This document shows positions 9,293 through 18,629 of a stretch of 64,000 nucleotides of DNA, in pieces. Location: NCBI GenBank assembly GCA_029821735.1, contig JALGSU010000014.1:47354-111353 (forward strand), read 5' to 3'. The position numbers and the translations under genes are program-made. Source of the DNA: Candidatus Zipacnadia bacterium. GTDB taxonomy: Bacteria > Armatimonadota > Zipacnadia > Zipacnadales > UBA5352. The stretch's first letter is position 1. The number at the start of each line of letters is the position of its first letter. The notes under the pieces were generated by a model. The model made no database searches, was not told where the DNA came from, and saw only the letters and a list, made by a program, of their open reading frames with translations.

Positions 9293-11395
9293 TCAGCGCA
9301 CCTTGGGCAGCGTCATCTCGATGACGCCCTCGCCGCCGATGATGAGGATCGGTTCGCCCCACGCGTGTTCGGGGTCGCCCCTGTCTCCCGTGTAGGCCAT
9401 CACTCCATACTGCAGCCCCGCAACAAGGTTCTCAACCGTGAACTGCCCGTTCTCGTCGGTCTTCAGGTTCTCGACACGTGTGCGCAGTGGCGCCGGCAGG
9501 CCCGTTCCAGCGACTTTCGAGTGGGCCGCCGCAGTGGCGCCGCCGACCGGCTGCCCGTCGGCGTCGAGCACGGTGGCGACGATCGTCACCGGCTCGGCCA
9601 ACTCGATGACCAGCGCCAGCGGCACCTCGGGGTCGATCGGCTCGGCGTATGCGGCGCTGCCGTCGGGCAATGCCACGAGCACCGTCGTGTCGGCGCGCAC
9701 GGACAGGCCCGCAAGCTCGAAGTGGCCCTCCGCGTCCGTGGTGGTCTGCAGGTCTTCCGTGCGACCGGCGAACACGAGTGCGCCCTCGACGGGGTTGCCG
9801 TCAGCGTCGACGACCATGCCACTGACCGAGAAGCCCTCGGGGGCGATGACGAAGGGCTCAAGGGTGCGCGTCTCGCCGGGCGAGAGCCTGACCGCGTCCC
9901 GGGCCTCATCCGGCTCCGAGAGCGTGTTGTTCGCCAACTGGTAGTCGAGTCTGAAGGTGAGTGGCACGTCTGCGGGCAGCGGCCCAATGCGCGCGCAGCC
10001 ATCGGCGTCGGTCGAGGTGGTCATGGGCGTCTGCATGCTCCAGCCCTGATCGTCCACCCGCGTGTAGACGAGGATGTCGGGGAGCGGATTGCCCTCGCGG
10101 TCCTCGACCGAGGTCTCTATCCATGCGCCCTGCTGCAGCGTGATGGTAGCCTCGCGGTCGGTCTCGCCGTTGACGATGGCGAGGCCGGCGAGGTCGCGGT
10201 CCACGTCCTGCACCAGCGCGGCTGCCATTGGCTTCTGCTCTAGACGATGGGCGCGGCGGCCGTACGTCAACTCGATTTGCCCATCCGCGTCGGTGACCCG
10301 GTCGACGTCACCGGGATCCCCACCGTAGCGGCTCGCGGCGTCCCAGTGTACCGGGACTCCAGCCGCCGAGGTGCCGTCGGGATTGAAAACCGTGAGCGTG
10401 ATGATCGGCTTGCGGAACAGGCGGAAGTCGAGGGTCTGGTCAACGCCCTCCTCGATCTCCACCCAGAGGTTCTCCGGCTCCGCGTGCCGCGCCTCCGAGG
10501 GTGAGCCCTGCCAGTAGATGTAGTTGCGCCCCGGCGGCAGACGCAGTTCGTAGCGTCCGTCGGCGTCCATCTTCGTGGCCTGGCACCAAGCTGACGACTT
10601 CGGGTGCGCGGGACCGTACGCGGCGACGGCCGCCTCGGGCACGGGCTCGCCCGTGTCCGCCCAGGTCACGACGCCTCGGAGCATGACCCCCTCGATCAAC
10701 TCGAAGTCGATGTTCTCCGCGCTTTCCCCCGCCGCGACCTGGAGGGCTTCGTGGGCGACGGCAGTATAGCCCTCGGGTGGCGTGAGGGCGACGTTGAAGG
10801 TGCCTGCCGAGACGCCATGAATCTCGTAGCGACCATCGGCGCCGGTTGTGGCATGACCACCGCCCCCGCCCCCGCGGCTTCGATCGACCTCATGATTGGC
10901 CTGCGCGCCGACGTCTACGTCAGCGACTGGTTCGCCGTCGCAGGTGACGCGTCCGGAGATGCGGGCCTCGGGCGACATGACGATCCGCACCTCATCGCCC
11001 GTGACCGGCCAGTCTGCGGAGTAGGTGTCATGGTAGTTCGCCAGACCGGCTCGCTCAGCTGAAAGGGATATCTGGCGACCCATGGGGAGGGCGCCGATTG
11101 AGAAGCGGCCCTGATCGTCGGTCAACGCGGCGGGAGCGCCGTCCCAATCGCCGAAGTATGCGGCACTGCCGTAGGCGCGACCGGGTTCTACCAGCGACCT
11201 GACGACAACGTCCACGCCTGCGAGTGGCACGCCAGCGGGGTCGGCGACTGTTCCCGAGATCGCACCCATTTCGCGGCTGAGCGTGATTTCCATCGGGCCG
11301 TCGGCGGGTCTTGCGTACGCCAGAGCGTAGCCCTCGGCTTGCTCGTGAAGACGATCTCGAAGCTGCCATCGGGGGCAGTCTTCACACTCAGCCAT
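9293..11395 (-). CDS. Surface protein of carboxypeptidase-regulatory-like (CarboxypepD_reg / Ig-fold) repeats, main part
   Basis: About 680 residues of genuine coding, from codon 11344 downward, consist almost wholly of repeated 70-100 residue beta-sandwich units. Each carries signatures such as 'GTVxDPAGVPLAGVDVVV' and 'TDADGHFELAGL', typical of carboxypeptidase regulatory-like or CnaB-like domains. About seven units can be counted. No enzymatic domain is seen, so a structural, adhesive or scaffold role outside the cell is likely. The first residues of this frame (MAECEDCPRWQLRDRLH) are artefactual. The true N-terminus lies in another frame (11347-11568), and a single missing base near 11345 separates them. 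The protein is followed by the hairpin at 9244-9269. Confidence 0.7.
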   Translation of the reverse strand: MAECEDCPRWQLRDRLHEQAEGYALAYARPADGPMEITLSREMGAISGTVADPAGVPLAGVDVVVRSLVEPGRAYGSAAYFGDWDGAPAALTDDQGRFSIGALPMGRQISLSAERAGLANYHDTYSADWPVTGDEVRIVMSPEARISGRVTCDGEPVADVDVGAQANHEVDRSRGGGGGGHATTGADGRYEIHGVSAGTFNVALTPPEGYTAVAHEALQVAAGESAENIDFELIEGVMLRGVVTWADTGEPVPEAAVAAYGPAHPKSSAWCQATKMDADGRYELRLPPGRNYIYWQGSPSEARHAEPENLWVEIEEGVDQTLDFRLFRKPIITLTVFNPDGTSAAGVPVHWDAASRYGGDPGDVDRVTDADGQIELTYGRRAHRLEQKPMAAALVQDVDRDLAGLAIVNGETDREATITLQQGAWIETSVEDREGNPLPDILVYTRVDDQGWSMQTPMTTSTDADGCARIGPLPADVPLTFRLDYQLANNTLSEPDEARDAVRLSPGETRTLEPFVIAPEGFSVSGMVVDADGNPVEGALVFAGRTEDLQTTTDAEGHFELAGLSVRADTTVLVALPDGSAAYAEPIDPEVPLALVIELAEPVTIVATVLDADGQPVGGATAAAHSKVAGTGLPAPLRTRVENLKTDENGQFTVENLVAGLQYGVMAYTGDRGDPEHAWGEPILIIGGEGVIEMTLPKVR

Positions 11396-11568
11396 TTGCG
11401 TCCATCAGTTCCACGGTAGTTCCACCATACGTCCGCCTTAGCGACGGGCTCGCCGCCAGGGCCGATGACACGACCAGTTACGGTCATCTCCTCCTGCGAC
11501 CAGACACTCGTTGCGCTCAGGACCATGCCCAATACGACCATCCACATCCAGGTCCGCCCCGTCATCAT
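11188..11568 (-). CDS. N-terminal fragment of the regulatory-like repeat protein (frameshifted)
   Basis: It begins with a signal peptide (VVLGMVLSATSVWSQ) followed by the first beta-sandwich unit (VTGRVIGPGGEPVAKADVWW, then APDGSFEIVF). After the codon at 11347 the frame becomes nonsense. The natural continuation (EQAEGYALAYARP) is found in the next frame from 11344. Adding one base in this spot would join both parts into a protein of about 757 residues. Only 11347-11568 of this frame should be considered coding. Confidence 0.65.
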   Translation of the reverse strand: MMTGRTWMWMVVLGMVLSATSVWSQEEMTVTGRVIGPGGEPVAKADVWWNYRGTDGRKWLSVKTAPDGSFEIVFTSKPRATLWRTQDPPTARWKSRSAAKWVRSREQSPTPLACHSQAWTLSSGRW

Positions 11569-12060
11569 ACGCGCCTCCCCAAAGGTTACCCGACCAAGTG
11601 CGCTCGAACTGATACCAGTACCTTCTCTATCTCATCGACAATTTCCTCGCGATTTCGTGCGGGACTTCACCGTCGGCATGAAGCTCCCGGCTGGCGGCAG
11701 GTCATACCAGCGGTCCGCCAGCGGGTCACCCTCTCGTCGCATCCAGTCGAAGACGCGCTTCCGCGGCTACGCCATACCGAGAAATGCGAGCGTCCCCGTC
11801 CCCACTATCCCCGGTCGCCGCCAGCTTCCTCAATTCCCTTGAGGAAACCGCCACATTGTTGCCCTGATATTGTGGTAATCTGCACCTGCAGGCGTGGTGG
11901 GAATGTCGGTGAGACTGAGCAGGGCGACGATTGCGCAATTGACCACACAGGCCCACGCGGAAGGTGAGCTACCTTCGCGCGGGCCTGCGCTTGTTCTGTC
12001 TTAGCCGTCGCGAGCGACAGGGAGTGCAGCGCCCACGGGCGGGGACATGGAGGAGGAACT
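11569..12060. other. Divergent intergenic region, 492 bp
   Basis: The region separates two divergently transcribed exported-protein genes, so it should hold promoters for both. No open frame with coding character was seen. It contains an A/T-richer patch with an imperfect dyad at about 11849-11873 (CCACA...TGTGG) and the strong hairpin listed separately at 11949-11986. A GGAGGAGG ribosome site at its end precedes the ATG at 12061. Confidence 0.45.
11949..11986 (+). promoter_or_regulatory. Strong leader hairpin with T-rich tail, possible attenuator
   Basis: AGGCCCACGCGGAAGGT and ACCTTCGCGCGGGCCT form a stem of about 15 pairs, with one bulged G and one A-C mismatch, around a GAGCT loop. A T-rich stretch (TTGTTCTGTCTT) follows 4 bases later. 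The gene at 12061 begins about 75 bases downstream, in the same direction. This arrangement is that of a transcription attenuator or a terminator inside a leader. No known riboswitch class could be matched. Confidence 0.45.
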
Positions 12061-15030
12061 ATGAAGAGGTCAACGGTGTGGCATTGGGCAGCACTTGGAC
12101 TGATCGCAGCCATGGTGTCCATCGGGACACCGGCCGATGCAGCATACACCAAGCTCTACCGGTTCACGAACAACACGGCAACGGAAAAGGGCGGGGTCCG
12201 GGCGGTCAACAACAGTCTCGAAATCATCATGAGCCATTACGTGAACCGATGGGACTGGGACCATGCGCCGTATCCGACGGTAGGCAACATACTGCTTTCG
12301 GGGCTCTACTGCACGAAGCTGAAGTGGTTTGGCACGCCGGTGCCGGTCGGGAAGACTGTCGAGGTCGGCTGGACCACGGCTGACAACAGCTGTCGCCTGT
12401 GCGACCTGCGCTGGGTGACGGTCGCCAACAACGTTGCCGGATCGGTTGTGGATGCCGAGCAGTATGGCGGCATACCCGGTGGCGGGCAGGTGGTCTATGA
12501 CCCGGTCGCCGGCGGCTATATCTGGACGATAACCAATGACACCGGGGTGCCCATCAACCTGTCGAACACCGAGTTGACGGTCCTGGAGCAAGCCCCCGCG
12601 AGCCTGGAGCAACTGGCCCGGTCGCTGTGGCCGGTCACGGAGACAATGCAGACCATGCAGGTGGAGTTGCCACACCCCGACCTGGTCGCGATGCGTATCG
12701 AGACGATCATCAGCGAACAGATCACACCGCTGCGGGCCGCGGTGCCTCAGGCCCAGTTGGCCGGTTACCTCAAGCAGGAGGACTCCGACCAACTGCTGGC
12801 CGCGCTGGCAGGTGTGGAGACGGCGCTGGAGGCAGGCGCGTCCGTCTATGACCCTCTCAACCCCGTTTCAGCTTTGGCTGAATGGCAGGATGCCATCGGG
12901 TCCCTGAACGACTTCAAGGCACTGGTCGTCGAGTTCAGCGAGAGGGAGCCCGAGACCGCGGCCGACTACAAGCTGGATACACTCGCGTTGGCCCCCGGGA
13001 TCATCGCCGATGACAATCGGATGAAGATCAACGATTCGGGCCAAGTGGCAGCAACTCTCGGGGACTGCTACGCGGTCGTGTGGGACCCCGCACATGGTTT
13101 GGTGGAACTGCCGAGATTCTTCGGCTATTCGACATATGCCTTTGACATTAACGAGCTGGGGCAGGTGGTCGGCGGGTGGATCGATCTGGACTTCGACGGC
13201 CTCGACCGGGCCTGCGTGTGGGATCCCGATGGAGCGGGTGGATACACCTATCGCAGGATTGCCCCCCTTAGCGCTCTGGACAGTTGGCGGGCGTGGGCGA
13301 TCAATGACTTGGGCCAGGCCGTAGGCGAGGGATATGCTCTTAACCGCATGCCCTACTACTACCCGGAGTGGTCTGGGGGCTTGGTGTGGGATCTGAACGA
13401 CCCCAACGCCACCAAGCGGCTGGACGGGTTCACACCCCGTGACATCAACAATCTGAAGCAGGTGGTTGCTGCCGGGATGATGTATAGCTCTGAGCCCGAG
13501 CCCTATCTTGTGCAGCCCGATGGCGCCCTCGTCAACATCCGCCCCAGCGGGACGTCGGGGGTCATCGACCCCCAGGCGATCAGTAACACGGGCTGGATCG
13601 CGGGGCATGGTGAGGGGCACGCGTACGCATGGGAACCCAGCGGCATTTCCCACCATCTCTGCACCCATACCTCGACATGGAAGTATGCTCAGGCGCAGGG
13701 GATCAACGATGCCGGGCAGGTGGCTGGGAGCGAGGCCTTTGACGTCTTGGGCAGATGGCATGCAACGGTATGGGACGTGCCCGATGGGAGCCACATTGAT
13801 CTGCACCAGTCGGGCTGGAATCGCAGCGGGGCCCAGGACATCAACAACAGCGGCGTCATCGCGGGGCATTACGTTATCTCCGGCGAGCAGGGGGAGGAGT
13901 ATCACCTGTTCCGAGCTGCGCCGATCCGTCTGCCCGAGGCGTTGGCGCAGGAGTGGCTGAGTGCTTCAGATGCAGTCATCGCGGAGATCCAGGCTCTGCC
14001 CGGTCCGGCGGGGACGGCGGGCTCGGACCTGCCGCCGCCCCTGGTGCCACCGCCACCGCCGCCGCCTGCCGATCCAGAGGACCCGCCCTACGAGTACGTC
14101 GTGTGGGACGAGATGCAGGAGCAGCCCACACCCACGCTGCCGCCGGACAGCTACACGGCCTTCGTGGTGCCGGACCATGATGAGTACCCGGATGAGACCT
14201 TGATGTTGCGGGTGATATACCCCGTGGTAACGATCCCACCCATCATAACCATGCAGGATTCCCTGACGGCAGATGTCATCGATTCGGTGGAGTTATTCAC
14301 GGCTGATGATCCCATCAATCCGCCGGTTGATGACCTGATTCCGCCGGCCATTGTGGCGGCGACGGCCACGCCTGCTTCCCTGTGGCCGCCCAACCACAAG
14401 ATGGTCAAGGTCACTTTCGACGTCACGGTAGAGGACAATACTGGCGCTGTGACCTGGTATATCGACCCCGCCGGCATCAGCAGCAACCAGCCGGAGGACG
14501 GACGCGGGAAGGGAGACAGGTCGCCAGACTGGCTCCTGGTGCCGGACGTAGATCCGCAATCGGTCTGGCTGCGCGCGGAACGGTCCGGCAAGAAGCATGA
14601 CCCGGACCGCGTCTACACGGTGCTTCTCCGGGCTATAGACGGCGCGGGGCTCGTCTCGGCGCGCCCTGACCCGAATGACACGGAGGACCCGGCAGTGGTC
14701 ACGGTGCGTGTGCCTCATGACCAAGGCACCGCAACCACGGCCATCACTTCACTGGCGGCGGTGCCCACGGGCGGTCAGACCGCGGAGATCGTCTTCGGCC
14801 TGTCGTGCGGCGGGCAGGTGGAGGTGGAGGTGCTCAACATCGCCGGTCGGCGAATCAAGACGGTGGTGAGCGACCGCGAGTGTGACGCGGGGCTGACCAG
14901 CCTGGTGTGGAACTGCCGCAGCGATCGAGGTCTGGCGGTTCCCGGGGGCATGTATCTGGTCCGCGTGACAGCGCTAACCGAGGACGGCGGACAGGCCAGC
15001 AGACTTTGCCCGCTGAGCCTGGCGAGGTAG
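12061..15030 (+). CDS. Secreted HAF-repeat protein with proline linker and FlgD-like C-terminal domain
   Basis: A 989-residue protein with a signal peptide (about residues 1-29, ending PADA). Residues about 315-625 contain roughly seven HAF-type repeats, such as INDSGQVAA, INELGQVVG, INDLGQAVG, INDAGQVAG and INNSGVIAG. These are typical of large extracellular proteins. A proline-rich linker follows near residues 655-675. An Ig-like unit starts with the widespread 'LWPPNHKMV' motif near residue 773, and a FlgD-like beta-domain occupies about 893-989 (NIAGRRIKTV...PGGMYLVRV). That last domain type often serves as a sorting or anchoring tail in exported proteins. The product is probably extracellular or cell-surface-bound, without a visible catalytic site. 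It is followed after 68 bp by the FecR-TPR-barrel gene and may be co-transcribed with it. Confidence 0.75.
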   Translation: MKRSTVWHWAALGLIAAMVSIGTPADAAYTKLYRFTNNTATEKGGVRAVNNSLEIIMSHYVNRWDWDHAPYPTVGNILLSGLYCTKLKWFGTPVPVGKTVEVGWTTADNSCRLCDLRWVTVANNVAGSVVDAEQYGGIPGGGQVVYDPVAGGYIWTITNDTGVPINLSNTELTVLEQAPASLEQLARSLWPVTETMQTMQVELPHPDLVAMRIETIISEQITPLRAAVPQAQLAGYLKQEDSDQLLAALAGVETALEAGASVYDPLNPVSALAEWQDAIGSLNDFKALVVEFSEREPETAADYKLDTLALAPGIIADDNRMKINDSGQVAATLGDCYAVVWDPAHGLVELPRFFGYSTYAFDINELGQVVGGWIDLDFDGLDRACVWDPDGAGGYTYRRIAPLSALDSWRAWAINDLGQAVGEGYALNRMPYYYPEWSGGLVWDLNDPNATKRLDGFTPRDINNLKQVVAAGMMYSSEPEPYLVQPDGALVNIRPSGTSGVIDPQAISNTGWIAGHGEGHAYAWEPSGISHHLCTHTSTWKYAQAQGINDAGQVAGSEAFDVLGRWHATVWDVPDGSHIDLHQSGWNRSGAQDINNSGVIAGHYVISGEQGEEYHLFRAAPIRLPEALAQEWLSASDAVIAEIQALPGPAGTAGSDLPPPLVPPPPPPPADPEDPPYEYVVWDEMQEQPTPTLPPDSYTAFVVPDHDEYPDETLMLRVIYPVVTIPPIITMQDSLTADVIDSVELFTADDPINPPVDDLIPPAIVAATATPASLWPPNHKMVKVTFDVTVEDNTGAVTWYIDPAGISSNQPEDGRGKGDRSPDWLLVPDVDPQSVWLRAERSGKKHDPDRVYTVLLRAIDGAGLVSARPDPNDTEDPAVVTVRVPHDQGTATTAITSLAAVPTGGQTAEIVFGLSCGGQVEVEVLNIAGRRIKTVVSDRECDAGLTSLVWNCRSDRGLAVPGGMYLVRVTALTEDGGQASRLCPLSLAR

Positions 15031-15098
15031 CATAGATCGCGAGCGGGGGTGCAGCGTCGGGAGGGTGCACGCCGAGACGCCTGACAGGGGAGGACGCT

Positions 15099-18000
15099 AT
15101 GGATCATGAGGGCCCGCGTTTCGTGTTCTGGGTGGCTCTGGCTATCGCTGCCGCACTCGTGGTTGCGGCGCACGGGCGCGTCGAGGCACAGACGGTTCGG
15201 ATCAGCGCCCTCGTGGCCGATGTGCAGCATCGGATCGGCCCCGAGGGCGCTTCGGTGAAGAGCCGGGTGGGGGTGCAGTTGCCGGTGGGGAGCAGGATAC
15301 GTACCGGGCCCCGCTCCAAGTGCCAGATCACCTTCCCCAACGGCAGCATCATCCGGATGGGTGAGCGCACTGACCTCGTCATCCAGAAGGCGACAAACGT
15401 TCAGCTGACCACGGGCCAGCTCTACGCCCGGATCATCAGCGGCTCTGCGGCCACGGTGACCGGCGAGCAGGCAACTGCCGCCGTCAAGGGCACCACTTTG
15501 CAGTTTGAGGTAGCCGATGACGGGACGACGGTGCTCACCGTGGCGGAGGGCGAAGTGTCGTTCTTCAATGATCTGGGCACCGTGACGGTGGCGGCCGCCC
15601 AGCAGAGCACGGCTCGGCCCGGTGAGGCCCCGACGCGCCCGATCGTCGTCGACCCGTCGAGTCTGATGGCGTGGGAGGCCAGCCTTCGGACGCTGATGAT
15701 CGAGCTGGAACACCCACCTCAGGTCGGCACAGACCCCGATCAGCTTGACCAGGAACTCAAGCGCAAACAGGAGGACGCGCGGCAGCGCCCCGATGATGCT
15801 GCGGCGCATGCTGACCTGGCTCGGGTTCTGCTGGACCTGGGACGCACCGACGAGGCACAAGCCGCGGCCGAACGCGCAGTTGAGCTTGCGCCAGGAGATG
15901 CGGCGTACCAGGGACTGCTCGGGTACGCGCTCCTGCAGGCCGGACGTCTGTCCGAAGCAGGCGCGCAGTTCTCGCAGGCTACCACAGCGGAGCCAGGCAA
16001 CGCCCGCTGGCAGCTCGGCGTGGGGCTGCTCGCACTTGTTGAGGGCGAGACCGAGCAGGCCATGACCAACCTGCAGCAGGCGGCCCAACTGGCGCCGGAT
16101 GACCCGCTGCCGCGAGCTTACCTGGCGGCGGCTCACCTGCGAGCGGGCGATCTGGCCGAGGCCGATGCGGCGGGCTCTGAGGCCGTGGCTCTGCAGCCCG
16201 ACCTGGCTGTGGCCAACGCTTATCTCGCGTACGTGCGCCTCGTGCAGGGGAACGTTGACGAGGCGGTCAGGTTGGCGACCGTGGCAGTGACCGCGGTCCC
16301 CCGATCGGCGCTGGCTCATGAGGCGCTCGGAACGGCCCACTTCTTCGCCGGCGACCTCCTGCACGCTCGCGATGAGCTGGACCAGACCCTCGCGCTGAAC
16401 CCAATCTCGGCGAGCGCGCATTTGACACTCGCGAAACTCATGGCCGCCGAGCAGGATATCGAGGGGGCGCTGGCGGAGGCCCGTCTGGCGGTCGCACTCA
16501 ATCCCCGCAGCGCGCCCGCCCGCAGCACCTTCGGACTACTCTTGCTGCTCAACAATGACCCCGGGGCGGCTGGCGAGCAGTTCGAGCAGGCCCTGGCTGT
16601 GGATCCCGACCTTGCCGAAGCCCGCACCGGTTGGGGAAAGGCCCTGACGAAGCGCGGCCACTTCCGCGAAGCTCTCAATCAGCAGAAGGCCGCCATCTCC
16701 CTCGACACGGACTCGGCGTCGGCCCACAACAACCTGGGAGGCGTATACGCGTCCCTCGGCCAGATGGGATCCGCCATCGAGCGACTCGAGCGCGCGATTG
16801 AGCTGGCCCCAGGTTGGGGGATGCCATACGCAAACCTGGCACTGGTCTACCTCGAGCAGAACCGCTACCCCGAAGCACTCGAAGCGGGCGAACAGGCCGT
16901 GGAGCTGGGCGAACGTTCGCCTTTCGTGCACACGGTGCTCGCCCGAATCTGCATGCGCCAGGGCCGCAGCGATCGCGCGCTGGCGGAACTGCGCCAGGCG
17001 ATTACACTGGATGAGGACTACCCCCCGGCGCGCTTCCAGTTGGCGCAACTGCATGTGGCGCAGGACCGCTCCCGAGATGCCGTGCGCGAGATTCTCGGCG
17101 CCACGACCACCGACCCATCGGCCATGCTTGAGACCCGGCTCTACGCCCGTACCGAGAGCACTCTGGCCGCCGGTAGCGATGAGCGCCTTCACCTCGACGC
17201 CCGGCATAGCGACCAGGCCGCCGACGGTCGCCTGAGCTACTTCGTCAGCGGCGTCGTGGAGGACACGGACGGCTTCCGGGCGGTGAACCAGGATTCCGAC
17301 GAAGCGTTCGTTGAGGTGATTGCCGGGCACCAGTCACGACCCACGCAGCAATTGGTGCTCTTCGGCTCCTGGTTCGACCGCACCGCGGGCGTCCCCGGAC
17401 CAGTCACGCCCGCTTCCGCGGGAGACGCAGATGACCGCGAGGGACTGACGGGCTGCGACACCGTCATCGCCTTGCGCCAGAGACTGTCGGCGGACGTCAC
17501 CGGCACCGTGAAGTACTCCTATCGACAAAGCCGCATGAGCTTCCGGAACCCCGACAGCCTGACCGCCGCGGACACCGGTCCATTCAGGCAACTGACGGGG
17601 GAGCAGACGCAGCATTCGCCCGAAATCCGCGTGGATGCTGACATCAATGACGACTGGACGGTGCGCGCGGGCTACAGCCACATCTGGGAGGACAGTGACC
17701 TGAGCGGCACGGCTGGTACTGTTGATCTCGGGAGCGGGGATGTAGCCTTCGCGCCCTTCGCCGCCGCTGCAGACTCGGAGACTGCCACCGCATGGATCGA
17801 GGCGACCACCCATTGCAGCGATCAACTGAGCGTCGTGGCGGGCGGATACTGGGGCAAGCAGACGGGCAGTCCGAGCGTGGCGCTGCCGAAAGCGACGGTC
17901 CTGTATCGCCCTGACGAGGCAAGTTGGCTGTCACTCACCGCAGACCCGATCTTCCGCGCCGACGCTGCAGAGCTTTCTCCGGTGGAGGCGCTGGCCAATC

Positions 18001-18608
18001 CATGGGGGCTTGATTACCTCAACTTCGCTGAGGGCGGCGCGGGGCGCTCCTATGAGCTGCGCTACCAGCGACAGACGGGCCGCTCCGCCACGACCACACT
18101 ATCGCTGACGCACCAGCGTGTGCGCGGCCTTCTCGTGGACGTCGAAGACCCGGCGCTGACGGGCCTGCCGACGCGCGTGCTGATGGACCGCGGCAAGCGG
18201 TGGGTCGCGTCGGCAGCCTATGAACAGTGGCTGACTGAGACTCTCACCGGCCGCTGCTGGGTGCGGTGGCAGTCCACGTATGGTGATTTCCCGCAGCCGC
18301 AGATCATGGGGACCGACTGGCCGTACGCGCCCGACTGGCAGGCCGGAGGGCGGCTGGACTACATCGACGAGAACGGCTGGCGCATCGGCCTGGAGGGCAT
18401 CTGGGTCGACAGCCGGTTCCATGACCCGCAGAACACCCAGCGTGTGGGCAGCTATGCGGTGGCCAACCTGAGGGTCCAGCGCCAGGTGAACGTGCACCAG
18501 ACATGGTTCGTGGACGTGCTGAACTTGACCGGACGGAACTACCAGACCTTCGCTGGCTTTCCACAGGCCGGGGCGACTGTCTATGGTGGCGCCGATTACC
18601 GCTACTGA
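15099..18608 (+). CDS. FecR-domain / TPR / outer-membrane beta-barrel fusion protein
   Basis: A 1169-residue exported protein with three parts. After a signal peptide (about 1-31), residues about 33-175 form a FecR domain (LPVGSRIRTGPRSKCQITFPNG, then AVKGTTLQFEV and VAEGEVSFF). About 13 TPR units follow (about 225-685; e.g. YLEQNRYPEALEAGEQAVELG). Residues about 690-1169 have alternating aromatic/polar strands and end with a TonB-receptor-like last strand (YQTFAGFPQAGATVYGG, terminal Tyr). No TonB plug domain or TonB box is seen. The FecR and TPR parts should therefore lie in the periplasm next to the barrel, perhaps as a sensor or assembly platform. GGGGAGG precedes the ATG. A lipoprotein gene follows after 21 bp, suggesting an operon. 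Confidence 0.75.
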   Translation: MDHEGPRFVFWVALAIAAALVVAAHGRVEAQTVRISALVADVQHRIGPEGASVKSRVGVQLPVGSRIRTGPRSKCQITFPNGSIIRMGERTDLVIQKATNVQLTTGQLYARIISGSAATVTGEQATAAVKGTTLQFEVADDGTTVLTVAEGEVSFFNDLGTVTVAAAQQSTARPGEAPTRPIVVDPSSLMAWEASLRTLMIELEHPPQVGTDPDQLDQELKRKQEDARQRPDDAAAHADLARVLLDLGRTDEAQAAAERAVELAPGDAAYQGLLGYALLQAGRLSEAGAQFSQATTAEPGNARWQLGVGLLALVEGETEQAMTNLQQAAQLAPDDPLPRAYLAAAHLRAGDLAEADAAGSEAVALQPDLAVANAYLAYVRLVQGNVDEAVRLATVAVTAVPRSALAHEALGTAHFFAGDLLHARDELDQTLALNPISASAHLTLAKLMAAEQDIEGALAEARLAVALNPRSAPARSTFGLLLLLNNDPGAAGEQFEQALAVDPDLAEARTGWGKALTKRGHFREALNQQKAAISLDTDSASAHNNLGGVYASLGQMGSAIERLERAIELAPGWGMPYANLALVYLEQNRYPEALEAGEQAVELGERSPFVHTVLARICMRQGRSDRALAELRQAITLDEDYPPARFQLAQLHVAQDRSRDAVREILGATTTDPSAMLETRLYARTESTLAAGSDERLHLDARHSDQAADGRLSYFVSGVVEDTDGFRAVNQDSDEAFVEVIAGHQSRPTQQLVLFGSWFDRTAGVPGPVTPASAGDADDREGLTGCDTVIALRQRLSADVTGTVKYSYRQSRMSFRNPDSLTAADTGPFRQLTGEQTQHSPEIRVDADINDDWTVRAGYSHIWEDSDLSGTAGTVDLGSGDVAFAPFAAAADSETATAWIEATTHCSDQLSVVAGGYWGKQTGSPSVALPKATVLYRPDEASWLSLTADPIFRADAAELSPVEALANPWGLDYLNFAEGGAGRSYELRYQRQTGRSATTTLSLTHQRVRGLLVDVEDPALTGLPTRVLMDRGKRWVASAAYEQWLTETLTGRCWVRWQSTYGDFPQPQIMGTDWPYAPDWQAGGRLDYIDENGWRIGLEGIWVDSRFHDPQNTQRVGSYAVANLRVQRQVNVHQTWFVDVLNLTGRNYQTFAGFPQAGATVYGGADYRY

Positions 18609-18629
18609 CGGGACAGGAGGAGGGGGCCG

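Noticed and set aside
7614..9362. Antisense reading frame opposite the GH5 gene
   Set aside because: The plus-strand frame has all GH5 catalytic motifs. The antisense product is rich in Arg/Pro/His without recognisable features.
11871..12060. Possible cobalamin riboswitch (GGGAA...GGTGAGAC...GGAAGG order)
   Set aside because: The conserved CGCAACTGT, GCCACTG and final pairing boxes are absent, and the downstream gene is not B12-related.
14775..16421. Minus-strand frame across the HAF-repeat and FecR-TPR genes
   Set aside because: It spans two well-supported genes on the other strand and shows no motif, so it is treated as a shadow.
15099..18608. Assignment as a conventional TonB-dependent receptor (SusC-like)
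   Set aside because: No plug domain or TonB box is visible and the N-terminal half is FecR plus TPR, so the name would mislead.
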